DNA of 35,506 nucleotides from an uncultured Treponema sp. GTDB taxonomy: Bacteria; Spirochaetota; Spirochaetia; Treponematales; Treponemataceae. A program made the translations under genes and the position numbers. This document shows, in pieces, positions 32,201 through 35,506 of this stretch. Below the pieces are notes generated by a model. It searched no databases, was not told where the DNA came from, and saw only the letters and a list, made by a program, of their open reading frames with translations. The first letter of the stretch is position 1; each line of letters starts with the position of its first letter. The stretch lies in NCBI GenBank assembly GCA_900319625.1, contig ONPD01000014.1:1-35506 (forward strand), given 5' to 3'.

Positions 32201-35149
32201 TCTGGCGGCGGTATAGCTCTTCTTAGTGGTTCGACCCTTATTGTAAAAGATTCTGCTACGATAGCGAATAATAGGGCTCTGGGGGCTGCTGGAAAGGGGG
32301 GGGGCGTTTTTGTTGGCTCTGGAAGCAGCATAACAATCAGCGATTCTGTATATATCCCTTATGGTTTTAGAGATCCTTCTGGAATAGGTTATACGGGGGC
32401 TGGATGCAATGATATTTATCTTGATACAGAAAAGACTGTAAAAATTGGAGGAGCTCTTTCAAGACATAGCAGCACAGACAAGATAAGAATTAATCTGCCG
32501 GACTCAGCCTATAAACTGAAAACAAAAGTTCTTGAACTCGTTTCAAGTCCAAGTCCGGCAACAAGTCTTGCTGATGAATATGAAAAATTCGCTCTTGTAA
32601 ACGAAAGCTTCGTTAATATTAAAGCTACCGGCCTGACAGGTTATTCAGAAACTATAACAAGCTTCTATGTAAGTGCAGATGGTAGTGATGATAATCTTGG
32701 AAAAACTGAAGAAAGCGCTTATAAAACAATTGCAAATGCCCTTAAGCGTATTACAGGCCAGGAGTCTGCAGAAGATTATACTATCAATATTATAGGAACT
32801 CTTACTGGCGCCCAGACTATCCCGGCAAGTGATACAAGTGACCCAGAATATCCTATCACACTTAATGCTGACACGGTAAAAACATTAACCCTTTGCGGTG
32901 TTGGAAGTGATGCAAAGCTTGATGGCAGATTTGACAGTGGCAACAAAGGAACTACATTAACAATTTCTACACCACAGAAGGTTACGATAAAAGACCTTAC
33001 TATTACAGGCGGATATTCAGATGGAAAAGGTGGCGGTATATATATTGATGAAAATGCAGATGTTCATATTTCTGAAGGAACTAAAGTAATTCAAAATACA
33101 GCTTGCGATGGTGCCGGTATTTACCTTTACAAGGCTAAGCTTACGATGAGCGGTGGAATTATTAATAAAAATGTTGCAGAGATTTATAAATCAGGTTTTT
33201 ACCAAGGTTCTGGCGGTGGAATTTATTTAACAGGGGAAGGCGCAAAACTTTTAATATATGGAAACAGTTTTATTGGAGAAGATGTCGCAGAGCTTCCAAC
33301 GGATACTTCTTATGGAAATAAGGCTCACGATTATTCTGGTGGAATTTATTGTAACCACGGCGGAAGTGTTATTTTAGGCTACAGTTCATATGAAAGCGAA
33401 AATGATAATACTCCTGCTGAATTTACAGGTAAAATATGCCGAAATTATGCAGGCTCTGCTTCTACTTCTCATGCTGGCGGAATAGGCTCAAATGGTTCTG
33501 TTATAATTGCAAGCGGTACAATTTCCTATAACTGGGGCACAGCCATTTCTCTAGGTTCAGATGGTTCTCTAAAAATGACAGGAGGAAGTATTGAATACAA
33601 TTATAGTAGTAATGGAAATGATGATGCTGCTGGTATTTATATTACAGAAAGTGCTGATGCTACAATCACTGGAGCAAAAATAAACAATAATACTGGTGTT
33701 AAGGCCGGTGGAATTTATTTAAACAGCGGAAGTCTTTCTCTTGGAGATGATGTTATTATTACAGAAAATAAGGCAAGGTATGGTGGTGGTATTTACTGTA
33801 ACTCTTCCGGCCTTAAAGTAAGGGGTAACGTCGAAATTTTTGGTAACATAGATGAAGCGGAAACTCCAAATTCGGCTAACGTATATCTGGATAATCAGTC
33901 TGATAGCAGAACGATTACTGTCACAGGAGCTCTTGTAAACAGCAGTGACAGCTCAAAGACAGCTAAAATCGGTATTACAAGTAAGAAAAACCCAACTCTT
34001 GTTGCGCCAATTACTGTTACAAAAGATTACAGTAAATATAACTCTGTAAATCCTGGTAAATATTTCCAGTCCGACACGAGCAGTTATGGAGTAACATTTG
34101 ACAGCGATGAAAAGGAAGCTCGCCTTGCCCAAAGCGGAGGTTCTTTAATTATCGAGCCGATTTACGAGGATATTACAATCTCTGCGGATAAGACTTCATT
34201 CTCAAAAGCTGCTGCATCTAAGGTTATTAAATTCTCTGCAAGAGGCAAGGACAGCGATGGTAATGAGACCTCACTTGAAATTGGAATCGGCACGGGAAAG
34301 GTAGGGCTTTCAATTGCCGCCATTACCAGCCACGGTGAAACTGTTCCTTCTGATGATACTTATTACTCATTGAGTGGAAATAATCTTACACTTGAGGATA
34401 AGCTGCCAGCCGGCAACTACACCGTAAGTGTAACTGCAAGCTACAAAGATAGAACTTACAGCGCAAGCTTTACTGTGAAGATTAATAAGGCTTTATCTGC
34501 TAGTGAAGCAATTACCGCTATATCTGCAATGACATCAAGCGGAACAATTGCTGTGGCAGGGGCAATTACAACTGCCAATATCAGTTCATTGAAAGAAGCT
34601 ATTAGTAATCTCGGTAGTGGAGTTAATGTCGATTTGGATTTAAGCGAAGTTACAGGACTTACAATATTAACTAGCAATGCCTTTAAGGGATGTACACATC
34701 TTAGTGGAATAACATTTCCTTCTACTCTGGAGGAGATAAAAGATTATGCCTTCGAAGGCTGTACAGGGCTTACCAGCATTAAAATCCCTGATTCTGTAAC
34801 CCTTTTAGGTAATTCATCATTTGACGGTTGTAGTGGAATTACAAGCTATACTCTGCCTGATAATGATGCTACTACTTATCAGAACAGAATCTTTGGTGGC
34901 TGGAAAATAAGCGAACTTATTGTATCAAAAGGACATTTTTCTGGTTCTGCAGTAATTGCTGATTGTAATACTCTTAAAATTCTAACTTTGCCAGCAGATT
35001 TGGGAAATTATCCTATTATTCATAATTGTTCGGGTATAACAACTATTAACTATCTTGGAACAAGAAGCCAATGGGATGCTAAAAAGGAAACCTGGCTACG
35101 AAATCTTACTTATGCATCAACTATTACGGTTCATTGTAGTGATGATTAG
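29252..35149 (+). CDS. Giant surface lipoprotein with InlB-type, beta-helix and BspA-type repeats
   Basis: The 1965-residue product has a signal peptide ending FFIFTSC (Cys38; Cys26 if it starts at the ATG at 29288, whose basic n-region looks more normal, though only the GTG at 29252 has an AGG site, 9 nt away). A Ser-rich linker follows (50-70). After a beta region comes one Listeria-Bacteroides repeat (about 295-371, GYYFAGWYDN ... VTLYAKW). Next are three long right-handed beta-helix modules (starting near 373, 820 and 1136), each opening with a FVKQGATGSG/YVSADGSDD-like strand and rich in GGGIY turns. A beta-sandwich (about 1639-1755) and BspA/LRR_5 repeats (about 1780-1965, AFKGCTHLSGITFPSTLEEI; final YLGTRSQWDA) complete it. 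It is probably an exported adhesin anchored by lipid. A G9 run (32296-32304) makes it a candidate for phase variation. Confidence 0.85.
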   Translation: MSGKFIFSLSNKMIGKGRKILKPLLSLFLVSFFIFTSCIIDCDEPDTSFQSIENSTSSSSSISSSSELPVSNEAIPQKAILKIDFADDNSARTVLPKVQLGNYVLKGSLAGGASVVLATADTKEEMKTKEIELDPGVWSFTLSADMTGTSVLSSVKSYSDTQNVTLTGNPVTVNFDLKPRDSNGTEITEGAVSISLTLSSDVISANKARASLKLGGVEKAAKEDDVSAGGTFTFTAENLDKDTYDLEIEFYSYDGTERPLEDSKVNQNTWQALVRIEPGLLSSAEVTGFNLNEVYNITYENVGDAVPDPAAASGIAIKSFSRKSASFELPKYKKSGYYFAGWYDNAAFEGSSITEFNPANESSSVTLYAKWVSTKIFVKQGATGSGESPDNAVGNFSAAFDVMKEFKTLSGTANDFIIKVCGQVDGNQSLPTGLTDAIATSVTIKGNTGLDAAGVPENSLYGKKTGTVLTISTTVPVIIQNLKIYGGSGSKGGGIYMGSGTNVTLDSGALIGDEKQEVATSSDYGNKASSGGGGGICNEGGNLVLNSGSKVCHNYDGSSSYNGGQGGGGIKCSGGSISIDGAVISYNKTTTRGGGIDIAKGSSSASLTMYSGEISHNETIGWGGGVMMHTDNTSFEMYGGKISNNVQSGTASNWAPNGAAIFMDGGSFTMRNDAEISDNEAKFEHGGIVFVGETCKVYLYGGLIKNNKAARGNGSAVAMGGNPTVFEMSGSIYIPYDSDNNQNDVEISNGKVIKITGELDTPVSKPIATLHPGSYVRGRAIFEAASPVTDLSAYQDYFAFKVAGWTTKLSDDKTKLMLDSPIYVAGQNPTICSSAGSASGDGSQGNPFDTIDKAVAAIANLDDAASTDYTILIDGELKATLNDPDEAAIGQKINSDMPIHSLTIKGANGLNTTGEPKDIINGQADDTHRDRGLTFTTNLIPVTIECLKITGGLEDQGGGIYLSSGSKLTLGDNVLVTGNTANNSGGGIALLSGSTLIVKDSATIANNRALGAAGKGGGVFVGSGSSITISDSVYIPYGFRDPSGIGYTGAGCNDIYLDTEKTVKIGGALSRHSSTDKIRINLPDSAYKLKTKVLELVSSPSPATSLADEYEKFALVNESFVNIKATGLTGYSETITSFYVSADGSDDNLGKTEESAYKTIANALKRITGQESAEDYTINIIGTLTGAQTIPASDTSDPEYPITLNADTVKTLTLCGVGSDAKLDGRFDSGNKGTTLTISTPQKVTIKDLTITGGYSDGKGGGIYIDENADVHISEGTKVIQNTACDGAGIYLYKAKLTMSGGIINKNVAEIYKSGFYQGSGGGIYLTGEGAKLLIYGNSFIGEDVAELPTDTSYGNKAHDYSGGIYCNHGGSVILGYSSYESENDNTPAEFTGKICRNYAGSASTSHAGGIGSNGSVIIASGTISYNWGTAISLGSDGSLKMTGGSIEYNYSSNGNDDAAGIYITESADATITGAKINNNTGVKAGGIYLNSGSLSLGDDVIITENKARYGGGIYCNSSGLKVRGNVEIFGNIDEAETPNSANVYLDNQSDSRTITVTGALVNSSDSSKTAKIGITSKKNPTLVAPITVTKDYSKYNSVNPGKYFQSDTSSYGVTFDSDEKEARLAQSGGSLIIEPIYEDITISADKTSFSKAAASKVIKFSARGKDSDGNETSLEIGIGTGKVGLSIAAITSHGETVPSDDTYYSLSGNNLTLEDKLPAGNYTVSVTASYKDRTYSASFTVKINKALSASEAITAISAMTSSGTIAVAGAITTANISSLKEAISNLGSGVNVDLDLSEVTGLTILTSNAFKGCTHLSGITFPSTLEEIKDYAFEGCTGLTSIKIPDSVTLLGNSSFDGCSGITSYTLPDNDATTYQNRIFGGWKISELIVSKGHFSGSAVIADCNTLKILTLPADLGNYPIIHNCSGITTINYLGTRSQWDAKKETWLRNLTYASTITVHCSDD

Positions 35150-35154
35150 TGGCA

Positions 35155-35408
35155 TCGCGCTATATCATCCTGAAATTCTAACTTGAAACGGCGTTAGCCG
35201 TTTCGAATCCGTGTGACACCTACCGCCTACGCTTCGCTAAAAAAAATGAAGAGACTCTTTTGCGGATGTCCGTTATCTTTTTATTCCAAAATCCCTGTAG
35301 ATTCCAGACTTTTTCCATCTGTAAAGTAAAACCGCGCCGGAGAAACGGAGGGCGGCGAAGCCGTTCCAGAGCGTAGCGGAGGAATGAGCGGTTAGCGAAC
35401 CCGTAGTT
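35155..35408. repeat. Hairpin-rich intergenic island 3
   Basis: No gene is supported here. Stems include gaaacggc-gtta-gccgtttc (35185-35204) and cggc-gaa-gccg (35353-35363). GCGNAGC-type heptamers lie at 35231-35237 (minus strand), 35355-35361 and 35371-35377. The style matches the islands at 1-285 and 15.55 kb. It lies between the lipoprotein gene and an insertion-sequence end. Confidence 0.55.
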
Positions 35409-35506
35409 TGAACTGAACCCCAAAAGTTGGACACTTTTGGAGGAAAAATGCAAAGAAAATTTGATGTAAATTTCAAATTGTCTGTAGTTCAGATGTATTT
35501 GAGACA
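35409..35506 (+). mobile_element. Left end of an IS3-family (IS150-group) insertion sequence
   Basis: The inverted-repeat-like end starts TGAACTGAACCCCAAAAGTT at 35409 and continues GGACA to 35433, close to the IS150-group consensus TG..CTG.CCCC..AAAGTTGGACA. A transposase start follows. The element is cut by the window end, so its right end and target duplication cannot be seen. Confidence 0.75.
35448..35506 (+). CDS. IS3-family transposase OrfA, N-terminal fragment
   Basis: The first 19 codons read MQRKFDVNFKLSVVQMYLR, the usual start of the helix-turn-helix OrfA of IS3/IS150 elements (K-F-x-x-x-F-K-L-x-x-V). AGG at 35441-35443 lies 4 nt before the ATG. The gene runs off the window end. 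Confidence 0.75.
   Translation, partial: MQRKFDVNFKLSVVQMYLR

Noticed and set aside
35220..35476. Overlapping 67- and 77-codon minus-strand ORFs in the last intergenic region
   Set aside because: They lie in hairpin-rich repeat DNA and run into the insertion-sequence end; the translation is Arg-rich and repeat-derived.
1..35506. CRISPR arrays, tRNA or rRNA genes, known riboswitches
   Set aside because: No regularly spaced repeats, cloverleaf-like segments or recognised riboswitch cores were seen on reading both strands; a dedicated search (tRNAscan, Infernal) would be decisive.

Overview
The window reads as chromosomal DNA of a host-associated spirochaete, most likely a gut, oral or rumen Treponema. 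The signs are an AT-leaning genome, a sodium-pump oxaloacetate decarboxylase, an EarP/EF-P arginine-rhamnosylation pair, a very large lipoprotein that combines InlB-type, beta-helix and BspA-type repeats, and relaxed lipoboxes. All identifications come from motifs and gene order; no database search was run, so genus level is an inference.

Layout. 1-508: a hairpin-rich intergenic island, then the promoter and long leader of rplU. 509-5166: a housekeeping run, rplU-rpmA, then obgE-nadD-yqeK-LCP protein-rsfS, an order also seen in many Firmicutes. 5181-10082: a half-acidic small protein on the minus strand, a membrane hybrid histidine kinase, a type I pullulanase and a convergent multi-pass membrane protein. 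10094-14050: the oadGAB sodium-pump decarboxylase operon. 14049-15640: an accessory patch with an HExxH metalloprotein plus a 39-residue companion on the minus strand. Divergent from them is a small double-glycine-leader peptide, followed by a hairpin island. 15682-19418: argH and a polar amino-acid ABC transporter. 19451-21960: the rpsP-khpA-rimM-trmD-rplS operon. 21975-25430: FliK-like, FlhB-like, yraN, two hypothetical genes and earP. 25421-26098: efp. 26109-29176: a neopullulanase-type GH13 enzyme and a cation/proton antiporter. 29191-35149: the 1965-codon lipoprotein. 35155-35506: a second hairpin island, then the left end of an IS3/IS150-type insertion sequence with the first codons of its transposase.

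How the parts work together. Two alpha-glucan hydrolases (7475 and 26155) carry near-identical 16-bp palindromes with a central CG at or near their promoters, so one LacI-type repressor probably controls both. EarP and EF-P form a complete modification pair; EF-P has Arg at exactly position 32. OadG/A/B would couple oxaloacetate decarboxylation to sodium export, and the CPA2-type antiporter may share in ion balance.

The most unusual observations are: (i) the peptide/peptidase patch at 14.0-15.4 kb; (ii) four genes whose -10 box lies only 6-11 nt before the start codon, with no Shine-Dalgarno, which suggests leaderless mRNAs; (iii) a G9 run inside the giant lipoprotein gene, where a one-base slip either way causes early truncation; (iv) a 13-codon upstream ORF that abuts rpsP exactly; (v) OadA with two biotinyl domains and OadB with a lipoprotein-like N-terminal extension; and (vi) intergenic islands built of tight GCGNAGC mini-hairpins.
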